From Corynespora cassiicola (Eukaryota; Ascomycota; Dothideomycetes; Pleosporales; Corynesporascaceae), in assembly GCA_022059125.1 (NCBI GenBank), contig JAEUWY010000005.1, positions 5,580,001 through 5,644,000 on the forward strand: a stretch of DNA of 64,000 bases, read 5' to 3'. The notes under the pieces were generated by a model. The model did no database searches, was not told the origin of the DNA, and saw only the letters and a program-made list of their open reading frames with translations. Numbering within the stretch: the stretch's first letter is position 1; each line of letters begins with the position of its first letter. Below are positions 23,401-34,522 of this stretch, piece by piece. Position numbers and translations under genes: made by a program.

Positions 23401-23740
23401 TTACCGCTATGCATTGGCAATCTTCAAGCTTGGGGAAGGTGAGATCAAGAAATACCGTCCTGGAGACGGAGAGCTCTTCATGGCCGTGCAGAATCTACCT
23501 CGTCGCTGCATCGACCCGAACATTCTTTACGACATTGCTTTCGTGCGAAAAGGCTTCGGCTCTCTTTCGCAAAACGTCATTGACCAGAAGCGGCTCTTCT
23601 GGCGTGAGCAGAACGACAGAAGCCGTAATGGCCAAAAAGGCGGCCAACCGGCAGCCACCGAGACGGACGACGAGAGCAAGAGAGGCCTAGGGACACTTAG
23701 AAGAAAAGCCTCGCGGCGTTTCATGAGGAGAAGGGGTTAG
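20411..23740 (+). CDS. TBC-domain Rab GTPase-activating protein, 1109 aa
   Basis: Stimulates GTP hydrolysis by a Rab GTPase in vesicle traffic; the Rab partner is unknown. Single exon. The first ~700 residues are Ser/Pro-rich and probably disordered, with an internal 13-residue repeat (see separate entry). The TBC domain occupies about residues 765-1045 and starts at YPPEWRGAMWWFYSG. The dual-finger residues are present: the arginine finger R823 in the RTFPDN motif, and the glutamine finger Q872 in YCQSLNFIAG. The last ~65 residues are basic (ending RRKASRRFMRRRG) and could contact membranes. Domain order and C-terminal placement resemble the Gyp3/Msb3-type and fungal TBC1D-like GAPs. The start is the first ATG of the frame, embedded in a CCATGG context. 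Confidence 0.93.
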   Translation: MGETLERSATPSSTVDGETDLFPDPGAAPKPHAHYVPYRPPGNEFTPPASPQPLNPHAFPPAKKGFGSLRSRHPAHLQMDTAPAPSSAPAYERAVYSPSPSSSPPPSLPSPKYPPPRQRAPSLLRHAAVSSPLREGFPRIEQSAPSPTFAPAMMRSGSGPGSAADPRAIFNPLASNPVNQSGPAWDLTDELSAPPLQPRARGMTSSTTSSVHYQPPLRTATSIPDYGPIRNPERPNLSGAYKPNRGGTNANWSHKDYYPLRHFRGEETRASFRSGWTNGSSSFMDASGTERSSMATGRSSISDHRESTYSRAPSENRDSIYSRDRSEDARASTYSRDRSEDARLSTYSRDHSEDRDTSSPETCTIPEVSEISEDDYLASVVEDVIDAYCYDEDSGDEQSTAAPARYSASPVALNSVPSGSSLPQLEVVESRDSYPSEPDERLGNLSPSHAHHHNVKGASPDHLGGLDIKNDLPEDESHLDMSYQQATYIPPVEISPLQLQYSPSATQNPKRAQRGSMQLNRESRRSMNLPRKGSTALPTEALDLPTGPQHQSANRLSVRDHNQMREIQKDLKDLPRIPTKKSRISRQDWADIMVYTQKKGNGPTIATRMSQDSPREQMSPTVTSPMSPTADPLPEADEDDAYPRRASTSVFDRKSTLFELGKMAPSPPNKSKTTDFAGPQPAVRRGYGTPATLRTSTASIERDRYGFKKTTDKISAKEYDAWVGKYDEYVNRRRNKWISLMSKSGLPTTDPSRFPDKSEKVKRYARKGYPPEWRGAMWWFYSGAQYKMGEADMIGLYPTLLERVNRGELNKDDREAIERDLDRTFPDNIHFRPDPTPNSPDGKPESEPPLISNLREVLSCFALHNPSIGYCQSLNFIAGLLLLFLKQDNERVFVLLMIITQHHLPGAHARSLANTEVNVLMMLIRDYLPKVWNSINDTDLVNSGPGSHAHPDSKFQRQPTVALSCTSWFMSIFVGVLPIETVLRVWDAFLYEGPRALYRYALAIFKLGEGEIKKYRPGDGELFMAVQNLPRRCIDPNILYDIAFVRKGFGSLSQNVIDQKRLFWREQNDRSRNGQKGGQPAATETDDESKRGLGTLRRKASRRFMRRRG
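21329..21481 (+). repeat. In-frame 39-bp repeat inside the Rab-GAP gene, 4 copies
   Basis: Four consecutive coding units of 12-13 codons with consensus STYSRDRSEDARA encode a Ser/Arg/Asp-rich tandem array at about residues 307-357. The nucleotide copies differ at synonymous positions, so the repeat is old or maintained by selection. Confidence 0.85.
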
Positions 23741-24167
23741 CCGATGGATGACTGTCCCCCCCGCACACACATACTCGCAAAAAAACAAACAGAAAGTCGA
23801 CGGACGGCAACGCATGTGGTTGCATATACGGCATATACTGGCGCCTCAGGATCTCATGGTCTTGCTTTGTTTTGTACATTAATTATGATATACCCCATTT
23901 TTGTCAGCATCGGGGGTGAGGCGGGCCAGGTTCAGCCTGCTTTGCGGGTAATGATATATGATGTTATGATCCCATCATCGCTGCGCGCGGTTGCCTTTTT
24001 CTAACGAATCAGCATTCAATAAAAGAGAACGGGCTGTTCTATAGAACATTTTATCATTTTCCTTTTTAGTCTTCATATACCGACCAGTCTATACAAATCC
24101 AGATCTCTCTTTTGTCGCCTCATTCAATTCAGTATCTGCACCGTGCTGTTGTTTTTATTCTTCCTGT
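23741..24167. other. Convergent 3' intergenic region
   Basis: This 427-bp gap between two convergent genes contains AATAAA-like and T-rich sequence (around 24010-24065), consistent with 3' ends. No gene. Confidence 0.5.
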
Positions 24168-25476
24168 TCAGATGCCGACTTCAAATTTGCCTTCCACCAG
24201 GCTCCAAAACTCCTCTACGATTTCCTTTTGGCCTTGGCCCCCGCGGACGGCAAAGTATCTCCTCTCGTCTATCCGCGGCTCCCAGTTCCCGGGGTTGGCA
24301 TCGACCAAGATGCCGCCAGCCTCTTTGAGAATGACCCATCCCGCGCAAACGTCCCACGCCCAGCATCCGGCTAGCCACTTGGTCAGCTCCAGAAACGCCA
24401 TGGCGCAAGGAAAGAATTAAGAAGAAAGAAAGCGCTAGTTATCTGGCTCGCTCGCCCGCTCGCCCGCTCCGTCGGGGCGGGAAACCCGAAAACAAGGAAG
24501 CAGAAAAGAAGCAAAAAAAAAGAATAACAACAACAGCAACGAATGCAGGCAGAAACCATAAGGGAAGAAGAGCGAGAGAAGAGAAAAAAAAGAAAGGAAA
24601 ATTAAGCTTACCCTCCCAATAAATATCGATCCCCCCGCTAGCCACACCGCACAGATTCAACGCCGCGCTCCCCAGCGACCGGATCCCGTGCACCATTCCG
24701 CCACCCTCCTCCTTTGTGGCGGCCAGCTTGCTAAACGTCTTGGACTTTACGGCGAAGTCGTTGCCGGAGCGGTCGGAGCCCCACTCGACGGCCACGAGGC
24801 ACGTGTTGAGCGTCTCGAGCGGGGTGGCGGGGCTGAGGGGGAGGCGGTGGGTTTGGTTCAGGAAGGCGCCTTGGCCGCGGATGGCGGAGTAGAGGGTCGA
24901 GGTGAAGGGGTTGTAGACGATGCCGATGGTGGGGACGAGGTTTATGGAGAGGCCCAGGGAGATGGATACGTAGGCTAATGTGAATCGGGGTCATGGTCAG
25001 TCGGTTGTTTCAAGAGAAGGATTGGGGATTTGGGGTTGGGGCTGGGATGGGAGAGGGCGGTCGTACGATAGCGGTGCACAAAGTTTGTCGTGCCGTCGAT
25101 GGGGTCGCAGATGAATGTAGGGGCTTCGGTGAGCTTGTCGCCGGGTTTGTAGGTTTCTTCGCCCATGAACTCGAAGTTGGGGTACTTTTCGCGGAGCGAG
25201 GTCGAGATGAGCTTTTCGACTGCGCGGTCGGTTTCGGTGACGAGGTCGACGGCTGGGGAGTGGCCAGGGGTTAGCTACCTTGCTGTCATCCCATATGGGT
25301 ACAATCACATGGGAATTGAATCAAGAGGAAAGCTTCTTGCTTCAGATCGGCTACTGACAGTTCTTCTTGGAGCCTGCGTTCTCCGTCGTGGGCTTTGCGG
25401 AGGTGATCCTTTCTCCGGCCTGCTTGGCCACGGAGATCATAAAGTCGTGGATCTCTTGGAGGTTGAGATCGGCCAT
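24168..25476 (-). CDS. Inositol monophosphatase family protein
   Basis: Mg2+-dependent, Li+-sensitive-type phosphatase that releases myo-inositol from inositol monophosphate (inositol recycling); some fungal relatives (QutG) sit in quinate clusters. Exons (5' to 3'): 25359-25476, 25067-25252, 24612-24974 and 24168-24370, giving 289 aa, typical length. All metal-binding motifs are visible: GEE at residues 70-72, DPIDGTTNF starting D89, and WAWDVCAG with D229. The last intron (24371-24611, 241 bp) is long for this window and purine-rich on the + strand; the other introns are 106 and 92 bp. The gene is divergent from the thioesterase gene, with starts 377 bp apart, so they may share a promoter. 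Confidence 0.92.
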
Positions 25477-25794
25477 GGTGATGGTTGGACTTCTTGCTAC
25501 AATAGAATAACGGGTGAAAAAAAGGCAACGAAACTCAAAAAATCAATTGTAGAGTAGAAATGGGTGGTGGTATGATGTAGCTTGGTTGGCCAACTCAACG
25601 TCAGGGAGACCCCTCGGCGGGGCAAGGCTTGCCTGGCCTGGCGTTATCGATAAGGGCGCGGCTCGCTGCAGGGTCTCCTCCGTGGAGCGCTAACTTCAGT
25701 GGCCGTTTCGGCTTCGGAAACATTGGCATGCTATCTCAACACCTCGGCATCGCAACCGCGGTGTCATTCCCCTCCCTCCCGGCCAGTTGACTTT

Positions 25795-25801
25795 TATATA
25801 A
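25795..25801 (+). promoter_or_regulatory. TATA-like box of the thioesterase gene
   Basis: TATATAA lies 53 bp upstream of the ATG, in the 377-bp shared intergenic region of the divergent pair. Confidence 0.4.
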
Positions 25802-25853
25802 TGCGTACTGCCATGTCCATGTACACTCCCTCGCTTGCGTCCATTTCTTAACC

Positions 25854-26523
25854 ATGTCCGAAATCGATGCTGCGGTGGCGCACTTCCGCCCTGTCCCATG
25901 GGCAGCGGCCATACTCGACGACTCCGCCTGGACGCCGACCAGCTCCGAAACTCGTACCGTTAAGCCCGGGACGACCGAGGACTCGTTCATCGCTCAGACC
26001 GCAAAGACGGATCGGACTATTAGGGCCTATGTGACGTTGCGGCCATCCCAGGCTGACGACGACCAAGAGACGGCGTACAAGCAATTACGAACCCTTGTGG
26101 ATATTGGCGATGGGCTAGATGGGCACCCCCGGGTCCTGCACGGCGGCTTCGTTGCCACGCTGCTAGACGAAGTGTGCGGTATGATCGTCACGTTGAATCT
26201 CGACAAGAAGACGGAGAGGCTAAGGGAGGCGGGGTTGACGGTGCCCCATAGAGGCGCCTACTTGACGGCCTGTAAGTGTTGAGGAGGATGATTCAGAGGC
26301 GTCGACTCGGGCGGGGCGAGACATGGCTGACGAGTATGAACATGCAGACTTGAATACGAGTTACAAGAGACCGGTGCCGACCCCGGGGCCGCTCCTGTGC
26401 ACGTCCTGGATCGAGAAGAGGGAAAGGAACAAGGTATATGTGAAGGGCACCATTGAGGACGGCAGAGGCACGATATACGCGCTCGGCGATGCCATGTTTG
26501 TCGAATTCAAGGGAAAACTGTGA
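25854..26523 (+). CDS. Hotdog-fold thioesterase superfamily protein (PaaI/THEM4-like)
   Basis: Probably hydrolyses acyl-CoA thioesters; the substrate is unknown. Exons are 25854-26271 and 26348-26523, giving 197 aa. The 76-bp intron (GTAAGT..GCAG) joins GAYLTA to YLNTSYKRPVP. The hotdog signature is clear: HGGFVATLLDEVCG, where the central Gly-Gly and the acidic residue on the helix match family active sites. The later strands follow as YLNTSYKRPVPTPGPLLCTSW and KVYVKGTIEDGRG, with a closing LGDAMFVEFK. No signal peptide. The C-terminus KGKL is not a standard peroxisomal PTS1, so a cytosolic location is the default guess. Confidence 0.9.
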
Positions 26524-28574
26524 CATGGCGCATGTCGACCGCTGGGCCGCGGATTAGTGGCTCACTGTCCATGCCGTCTTTCTTCTCACCGATTGCCGAG
26601 AGGCACCGGGTCGCAATGCACGATTCGAGCGTGCGTGATTTTTTTTCATGGCACACTGCATAGAAGACTAGACTTTGGCGTTGTATGAAAGAACGGTACC
26701 GTCGGGTCAGTTTCCCGACACTACAAAACATGGAGAATTATACGCGTGGCGTGACGAGTGCGGACCATCTCTCAAACTCTCGGGATGGGGAGACGGGGCA
26801 GAAATCGAGCGACACTGAGCGAGATCGGGCAAAAAGAATGGTTCGTTTTGCGGTTTGGGAGAAGGCCGCTGCGTCAAGAGAAGCATTAAACGAAGCATTG
26901 ACATCCCAAGAGCCTCCAGAGCTTTCAAGAGACCCACGCAGGTAAGCCCTTGGAACGGCTGTACTTGGCCAGTCTTTTTTTTTTCTTTCAACCGCGTGAC
27001 TTGAGTGAAGCTACCGTTCGCGCATTAAAAGCTTAGGTTTCCAGTATTCGGCCCCTGTGTAGGGGCGAGCTAATGGCCTCGGCAGTGACGCACCGTGATT
27101 GGCGGCCCCGACCAATGCAGAAGGTGAAGGTCGATGCAGATGACTGGCTGAAACAACGTCTGCTCGCACAATCATTTCTCTTGGTCTTCGCTTTAGCCTA
27201 CAGTTAGCCTCTGGGGAGATCCCTCGCTTCCGTCGTCGCGCTGCTCTCGTCTTCCGGCCCCCTCTAGATGGATGATGCGCATACGAGAATTGCGATTTGC
27301 AACAAGCATGCCGGCCGATCGCTCCCGTCCAAGGACATGGCTTTCTGGCCTCTTCGCCGCTTTCCTTTTGGATACAACGGCGAGCGGCCTTGCTCGAGCG
27401 GGTTTGCCGCCCCGCGCCGTGAATTTCAGGAGGTGACTTCGCCCTGGCCCCCTTGCGTGCGCCTGCGGACATGTGCCCCGGCCCGTGGAACATGCAGTTC
27501 ATTTACCTCTGGCCATCGACTTGCCCTCCACACCCCTACCCACATGGCTCCACCCAGGCACGCTCAAGCTGATTCCAAGGCGAACCCAAGACACGACTCC
27601 TCAGATCGGCCGTCCCGCGGACGAGCTCACGAGACCTTCGATTCTACGGAACCCTACCGTGGGTGACGTTTAGTAGTAGCCGTCGCTAGGCCTGTAGGGT
27701 TGCACACACGCGCTCAGGAAATGTTCTAGAAGAGGGAGGTCATAGGGCAGCATCTCCGACCTAATGCAGTGCAAAGTAAAACACAGCGCCGCACTGAGGT
27801 AAGCGCCGAGCTACCCCGCAAAGGGGGTGAGCCACGAGGTAGGGCCGTGAAGACGAGAGATTTGGGCGCCTGGGGTCCTGGGGTCCTGGGTCCCTGCGAC
27901 GCCGCCCAGGGCGTTATTTTCTGGAGATGGCCCTGTCTTCACATGCCCTAGTTTGGCCTGGAGTGGGCTGCGGGGATGCCATAGGCCGAGATGGACCATC
28001 GAGCCGACCCGGTGACATGATCCACATTGGGTTAGTAGTACGGATCTCGACAACTCTCTCTGGTTCTCTGCCTTCAGTCCATGCCCTCTAGCACCCCTAC
28101 GCGCTAATGCTAATTTCCTCAAGTTACGCTGACTCGGACTTTGTTCCCAGTGGAGTCGACCTACGCCGGAACCACTATTTTCACCCTTCCAGCGGCTCGA
28201 GCTATGCAACGCTTCCAGACAATCGTAGCAGGCCGGGACACCGACCACAAGTTCCTCCTGGCATATGACCGCTCATTCACGCGGCGGTGAGCCAGCATGG
28301 CATGTCACCAGAGCGGCCGTGAGTGGCCTGCTGCTTCACACCCACCGCCCCTAGTCAGGGTACGACTGGGATTGGACACTCGTCTCTTAGCTTTGATTTC
28401 GTTTCCAAGCCGTGCTCAGCATGGGAAACAAACGGCAGGCTGCACATATAAACTCCATCACGTTCCCGCACTATCAACATCACACTCGACCTTCGCTGCA
28501 TTCCCACTGAGGTTACATCTTCTAGTTTTCCTTTTTGGGCGAAGTCAATAACCTTTCAGTATTGGTTTGTGAGC
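26524..28574. other. Intergenic interval upstream of the glucanase gene
   Basis: No ORF with recognisable content. The last part is the glucanase promoter, with a TATA-like box at 28446-28452. Confidence 0.5.
28446..28452 (+). promoter_or_regulatory. TATA-like box of the GH55 gene
   Basis: ATATAAA lies about 125 bp upstream of the ATG. Confidence 0.4.
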
Positions 28575-31197
28575 ATGCGTTTCCTCGCGCTCTTCTCCTG
28601 CCTGGTACTCGGCACCCAGGCCGTTGTCCTGCGTAAGTGTGCCGTTTGTCCCAACAGTTTACAGTCCATCAGACTGACTCGCAATCCATAGCGACGACTC
28701 CTCACAAGCGAGCTCCTGTACCACTACCCGGTACTGAAGAAGCAAACACTGCTCCAGCAGTCTACAGGCGACAGAATGCTTCGTCCTATTGGCTAGCGGA
28801 CATTCCCCACCAGGGCCTTGCTGCTTTCAACCCTAACCCTGCCAATTACAAGGTCTGGCGCAATGTCAAGGACTACGGCGCAAAGGGTACGTGTCACAAG
28901 TGCCACTCCCATCTAGAACCTGACATATGCTGACAAAAACAAATAGGCGATGGCGTTACGGACGACTCTGCTGCCATCAATCGTGCCATCACTGAGGGCG
29001 ACCGTTGTGGTCCTTGGGTGTGCGATTCTTCCACCGATACGCCTGCTGTGATATACTTCCCACCGGGTACTTACAACATCGCGAAGCCCATTATTCTCTA
29101 CTACATGACTATGCTTCATAGTAACCCCAACGACCGCGCTATCCTCAAGGCTGATCCCTCTCTTACTGCTCTGGCTCTCATCGACGCTAGCCCGTATCAA
29201 GATGGTACAGGCGAGCCTGGATGGACCTCTACCAACACATTCTTGCGCCAGATTCGCAACTTGGTCATTGATCTTACTCCGATTCCTGCCACCAAGGGAG
29301 CACAAGGTATCCATTGGCCAGCCTCCCAGGCAACCACCATCCAGAATGTCAAGATCGTCATGAACCAGTCCCCCAATTCCGTCCACGCTGGCATCTTCGT
29401 TGAGAATGGTAAGTTAGTCCGAAGTGCAGCCGTTGCCGCATTGTTTTTTCCCCGAAAAGATCATGGGCTAATTTGAGCAGGTTCCGGTGGTCACATGGCT
29501 GATTTGGAGATTGAGGGTGGTCTCTACGGCATCAACATTGGAAACCAGCAATTCACCATTCGCAACGTTAAGATTTCCAAGGCCGTCACTGCCATTTCAC
29601 AGATCTGGAACTGGGGCTTTTTGTACAGCAACTTGCAGATCTCCGATTGTGGCACGGCCTTTTCTATGACTGGCGGTGCTTCGGCCGGTAAGCTCGAGGT
29701 CGGCTCCGTGGTGATCATCGACTCTCAGATTTCCAATACCCCAACATTTGTCGATCAAGCTTGGTCGCGCACCACGACACCCACTGGTGCAGGCCAACTC
29801 ATTCTCGAGAACATTGCGCTTTCAAACGTTCCCGTCGCAGTCAAGGGCCCTAGTGGAACCGTCTTGCAGGGTGGCTCTACTACCATCAAGGCTTGGGGTC
29901 AGGGCAACAAGTACACTCCCGACGGCCCGGAGAAGTTCCAAGGCAATTTGCCAGGTGTCAACCGACCTGCCGGTCTCTTGGATGGCGACAAGATCCATAG
30001 CGTCAGCAAGCCGCAATACGAGCACTTGAGCCTCGACTCTATCATCAGCGCACGCAGCGCTGGCGCCAAGGGTGATGGCAAGACCGACGACACGACTGCG
30101 GTCCAGAATGCCATCAACCGCTCGGTTCAGGAAAATAAGGTTCTCTTCTTCGATCACGGAAATTACAAGGTCACGGACACGATCTACGTCCCTCCAGGCG
30201 CCAGGATGGTCGGTGAGGCTTTCAGCGTTGTTCTGGCCAATGGCCCAAAGTTTGGCAGCAACACCAAACCGTACCCTGTCTTCCAGATTGGTAAGCCTGG
30301 TGAGAGCGGCAGCATTGAGTGGTCCGACATGATTGTTGCTACTCAAGGCCCCACTCCTGGTGCTGTACTCATCGAATACAACCTCAAGACTACCAAGGGT
30401 TCCGGGCTGTGGGACGTCCACACACGCATTGGCGGTGCCAAGGGAACCGAACTCCAGGTCGCCGAGTGCCCCATCTTGACCGTCAAGGACGAGTGCATGG
30501 CTGCTTACATGAACGTTCACGTCACCAAGGACGCTGCCAACGCATACTTTGAGAACAACTGGTTCTGGGTAAGTTTTATAACATCTCCACTGATGATCAA
30601 CATAGACTAACCCACATACAGACTGCCGACCACGATCTTGATGACTGGAACAGCACCCGCACTGCCATCTTCACCGGCCGTGGTCTGCTCATCGAGTCTG
30701 CCAACCACTGGCTTTGGGGCAACGGTGTCGAGCACCACGCTCTCTACCAGTACCAATTCGCCAACGCTAAGGACATCTTTGCTGGTTTCATCCAGACTGA
30801 GACGCCCTACTACATGCCCGAACCCGATGCAAAGTCCCAGCCCTACCCCCTGAACGCGGCTCTCAACGATCCCGACTACGCCAAGTCCTGCCCGCCAGGC
30901 ATCTGCGACGCCTGGGGCCTGCGCGTTCTCAACTCTCAGAACGTCCTCATCTATGGTGGCGGCCTGTACTCCTTCTTCAAGGTTTACTCGACCGATTGCT
31001 CGAGAGCCGACGCTCCCAATGGCCTCCGTGAGTGCCAGAACCAGATCTTCAGCGTCGAGGGCAATTCGACCCTTAATGCCTATGCCCTCAGCCAGGTCGG
31101 CGCCCTCCAGATGCTGACCATCAACGGCGTCGACAAGGCCAAGTGGTCGGACAACCTGAGCGTGTACTCTAACACGATCGGACTGATCACCGTCTAA
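28575..31197 (+). CDS. Secreted exo-beta-1,3-glucanase, glycoside hydrolase family 55
   Basis: Cleaves beta-1,3-glucan (fungal cell wall or laminarin-type substrates) from chain ends outside the cell. Exons: 28575-28632, 28692-28886, 28947-29408, 29481-30568 and 30622-31197, giving 792 aa, the normal GH55 size. Introns are 53-72 bp. The N-terminus MRFLALFSCLVLGTQAVVL is a signal peptide, followed by a KR dipeptide that may be a Kex2 processing site. Two pectate-lyase-like beta-helix halves typical of GH55 are visible. The first starts VWRNVKDYGAKGDGVTDD. The second starts at IISARSAGAKGDGKTDDTT. Further family segments are YFENNWFW/TADHDLDDWN and HWLWGNGVEHHALYQYQF. It converges on a sugar transporter gene, which could take up released glucose. 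Confidence 0.95.
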
Positions 31198-31853
31198 ATC
31201 CCGCGTTAGCGTTGCCTTGTCCTTGAGCTTTGAGCTATGATGAGTCTGTTGTCATGATTGATGCTGAGATGATGAAATGTATTTGAGGTTCGTCGCAAAG
31301 AGTTGCGATCGAGTCTGCTCTGTACATATTGGGATAGAGTTCTATGTAGGTGACTCAGCCCCCTTTGGCATGGGATTGGTGATATCCTTCTCTACTGGGT
31401 GGCATGAGTTCTCTTCCTTCCTTCTTTTCTTGAATATACATTAGGGATCCACGACATGGGATTGTTTTCTGGAAGCCGTCTCATTATATATAGCCTACGG
31501 GCAGCCTGCTCACTACCCCTCATAAATTTGAAGGAACTTGATAGACCATTTTGCGGATTATCTGATATGCAGTGACTGTGATCTAATTTTGCTTTTCGAA
31601 CAGAATCCACGAGAAAGTCTCACGAAGTTGCACTAATCCCTCAATAATGGAGTTATCTAGGAGTGCGCAGGTTCACCATGACATAATGGAGGATGGAATA
31701 TAACGAAGGAACACAAGGCAAACTTAGATGCACACACATGCTACTCTAGAGATTTGACACAAACATCCAGCAACAGTTCTTGTCCATTCACAAAGGTCCA
31801 TTCCAGTGAAGAGAAATGTGCATAGGATCATAAGAGAGATCTTTTCTGCCCCT
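31198..31853. other. Convergent 3' intergenic region
   Basis: A gene-free gap between the glucanase and the sugar transporter, AT-richer than the flanks. Nothing else was recognised. Confidence 0.5.
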
Positions 31854-33784
31854 TCAGCTCTTCTCCACCTGCTCAGAATCACTCTTGACACCTGACTTCC
31901 GAGCCTCACCCTCCTCGGTAAACTCGGAATCGTACTCGCCAGGTTTGATGAATAGACTATCGATTGCCTCTAGAGACATGTTCGAGGTTTCTGGGTAATA
32001 AAAGTAAATGATCGGGACGAAAACCAGATTCGTCGACATGAAAATGAGGTAGGTCTTCCAATCAAGGCGATTGATACTGCGGACTATTAGCCACCTTCCT
32101 AAAGATGCATGGTCGATCAACCTACAGAACCGGGGTGATCATTACAACGAAAAAATTCCACATCCTTTTCTCCGTCAGCAGAAAATTGATCAATGGCGAC
32201 TCAGAAAACTTACCAATGCGAGCTCACCGAGATCGCCGTCCCCCTTGTACGTGCTTCTAGCGGCAGAACTTCCGGGCCATACACCCAAGGTACCACGTTG
32301 ATCGAGGCACCAAAGACCAGCATGTAAATAAAAAAGAAGGCGACGGCCGCAATGCTTGCGTCACGATTGCCCTTGGCAGAGAGCAGAGCAGCAACAAACA
32401 TCATGCAGACACCAAGACCACCGCAGCCCCACATCATAGTCTTCCGTCTTCCCATCTGGTCAAGTCTGAGAGAGGGGAGCAAACATCCAACGACAAACAT
32501 GATTTGCACGCAGCCTGCGAGGATCTGCGCCATCTTCGGCGACTGCCCTACGTTCTGAACCAGGACGGTCGGCATGTAGTAGACAATCATGTTGATGCCC
32601 GACAGTTGGTTCATGAAGAGACCAAACCACGCGAGCAACACGCGCCGCCTAGTCTTCAGTTTGCCGTCTTTGAATAGGCCAGATATCTTTTGTGCGCCAG
32701 CTCGCGTTTCGATAGCGATAGCCTCACGTATGCCCTCAACTTGCTCGACGATGAAAGGATCGTTGCGATCGCGATCGAAGACGGCGCAAAGGACCTCGAT
32801 GGCTTCTTCCTCTCGGCCGCGTGCAGCGAGCCAGCGGGGGGACTCCGGAAGTCCCCAAACGAGGAATATCACCGCGACGGCGAATATGAGTTGGATGGCG
32901 ATGGGAGTGCGCCACGCTACAGATCCTGGAATGTAAGAGAAACCGAAATCGATCCAGTACTGGGTTGAATATTAGCTTCAGGAGATTGATGGTGCTGTGT
33001 TATTGATTGAGCAGCTCTTTGGTAAAAAAAAAAAAAAAAAAAAAAAAAAGATGCACTTGCCGCTAGGACGATGCCAATACCAATAAAGAGAACTTCCCAT
33101 GAAACAAGTCGTCCACGATATTCCTTTTCGCAAAGTTCTGACTGATACATTGGCACTGTAGACGAGTCGATTCCGGTGCCGATTCCGGTAATGATTCGAC
33201 CGATGATCAGGTGAGCCAGGTGGTATGCCGAGGTTTGTAGGACTGCACCGACAATGACAAATCCCATGGCTATCCAGATCTGCGCCATCTCAGCAGTGTA
33301 CAACCATGGCATTGAGTCATACCCACCATGCGACGACGGCCAAAGTAATCTCCGATGAATACGTTAAGGATACATCCTGCAAGAGCGCCCAAACAATAAG
33401 AGGAAACAATGATTCCGGTTTCGGTATCATCGGGATGATCGAACTGCTCTAGCCAGTCTGGAGAAACAGGTTTTAGATATTGGTTCGGTGGAGTGTTGGG
33501 TTGGATCGACGTACCTGGCATTTGAAGGATACCCCCAAAAACACCTTGGTCATATCTTCAATCGTCAACTACACACCCAAAACATGTACATAGAACGCGA
33601 GGGTAGCATAGTGAATAAAAAAGAACCGCGTGTATGTTGGGCTCGATCTGATGTGCAACGTACATGACGGCACGTCAGATCAGGAGACGGGATCGATTGC
33701 TTACCCGAAGAACAGGAATGCTGCGAGACAGCATGTTGAAATAGCTGCCCTCAAGGGCTTTCCTCTACCATAACAAGAGCGCAT
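31854..33784 (-). CDS. MFS sugar transporter (1)
   Basis: Proton-coupled or facilitative hexose/oligosaccharide permease in the plasma membrane, 492 aa, about 12 membrane segments. Exons (5' to 3'): 33705-33784, 33515-33555, 33327-33457, 33061-33279, 32214-32959, 32126-32164 and 31854-32076. Family motifs are FFGYDQGVFGGIL, GDYFGRRRM, GRIITGIGTGIDSSTVPMYQ, PESPRW, NQLSGINMIVYY, QMGRRKTM and YYPETSNMSLEAID. The fourth intron (32960-33060) starts with GCAAGT, a GC donor, and contains a run of 26 T; using it restores the canonical GIVLAYWIDFGFSY junction. One 39-bp exon (32126-32164) is small but needed for HWMWNFFVVMITPVL. The substrate is not predictable from the sequence; relatives include lactose/cellodextrin- and quinate-type permeases. 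Confidence 0.88.
33024..33049. repeat. 26-nt A/T homopolymer inside an intron
   Basis: An unbroken run of A on the + strand, which is T in the sense of the transporter transcript, within its GC-AG intron just after the donor. Confidence 0.9.
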
Positions 33785-34522
33785 GATGGTTTGATTATCG
33801 CTAAGCGATGAAGAACGTGTTGGACTCCAGCGAGCTACAAATACAACCCTGTGGAAAGGGCCCATGAATATATACTCTTCTCCGCACTTCAGGTTTACCT
33901 TATCCGACTCTGTCCATCATTACCCCGTCCGGAAGGCTTGTTCTGGAAAAGTCGAAGAAGCACCAAGACTTGCATACATCGGAAGTGTATCCCGTAGCTC
34001 TGGAACTTCAGGTCAATGAACAAGCTAACCGTTCGACTCTCTTGGTCTACGTCGACTAAGTCCAGGCATCTGGCAATATGAAATCAACACCTGCGAATCA
34101 GGAGTTCAGCCGAGCCGGAGCCGCAGATTATGGCAGGTGACGGCACTGGGAAAGTGGGCTACGCCAAGTAGCCGGCGCGTCGTTCCCCATGGGGGATCTG
34201 CGTCTTGCTCACCTTGCTAACGGCCAAACATGACGATAGGTTCGGACTGCCTGAAAAGGGTATTCCGGTGGCTTGTAAACTCGTGTTCTGGGTTCATGCA
34301 AATGCGGAAACGTAGCGCCCGCTTTGCGTGGATATCTGGGGTAGTGTGGAGTCTGGACCGTCTAACGGCGGCCTAAAAGCCTCGCTAAAGTTTCCTCAGA
34401 CAGCACGGCGCCGTAACTTGGACATCAAAATTGAAATTGGACACATTGTCGGGAAAATTTCAGATTCAATGATTCTAGGAAGGTGAAAGGTAATTTGAAA
34501 AACGAGGAGTCGAGACTATGCC
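33785..34522. other. Intergenic interval upstream of sugar transporter 1
   Basis: The transporter promoter has a TATATAT box at 33868-33874 (minus sense, about 85 bp before the ATG). No gene was seen in the rest. Confidence 0.5.

Noticed and set aside
29822..30520. 232-codon frame on - strand
   Set aside because: Antisense of the GH55 exon.
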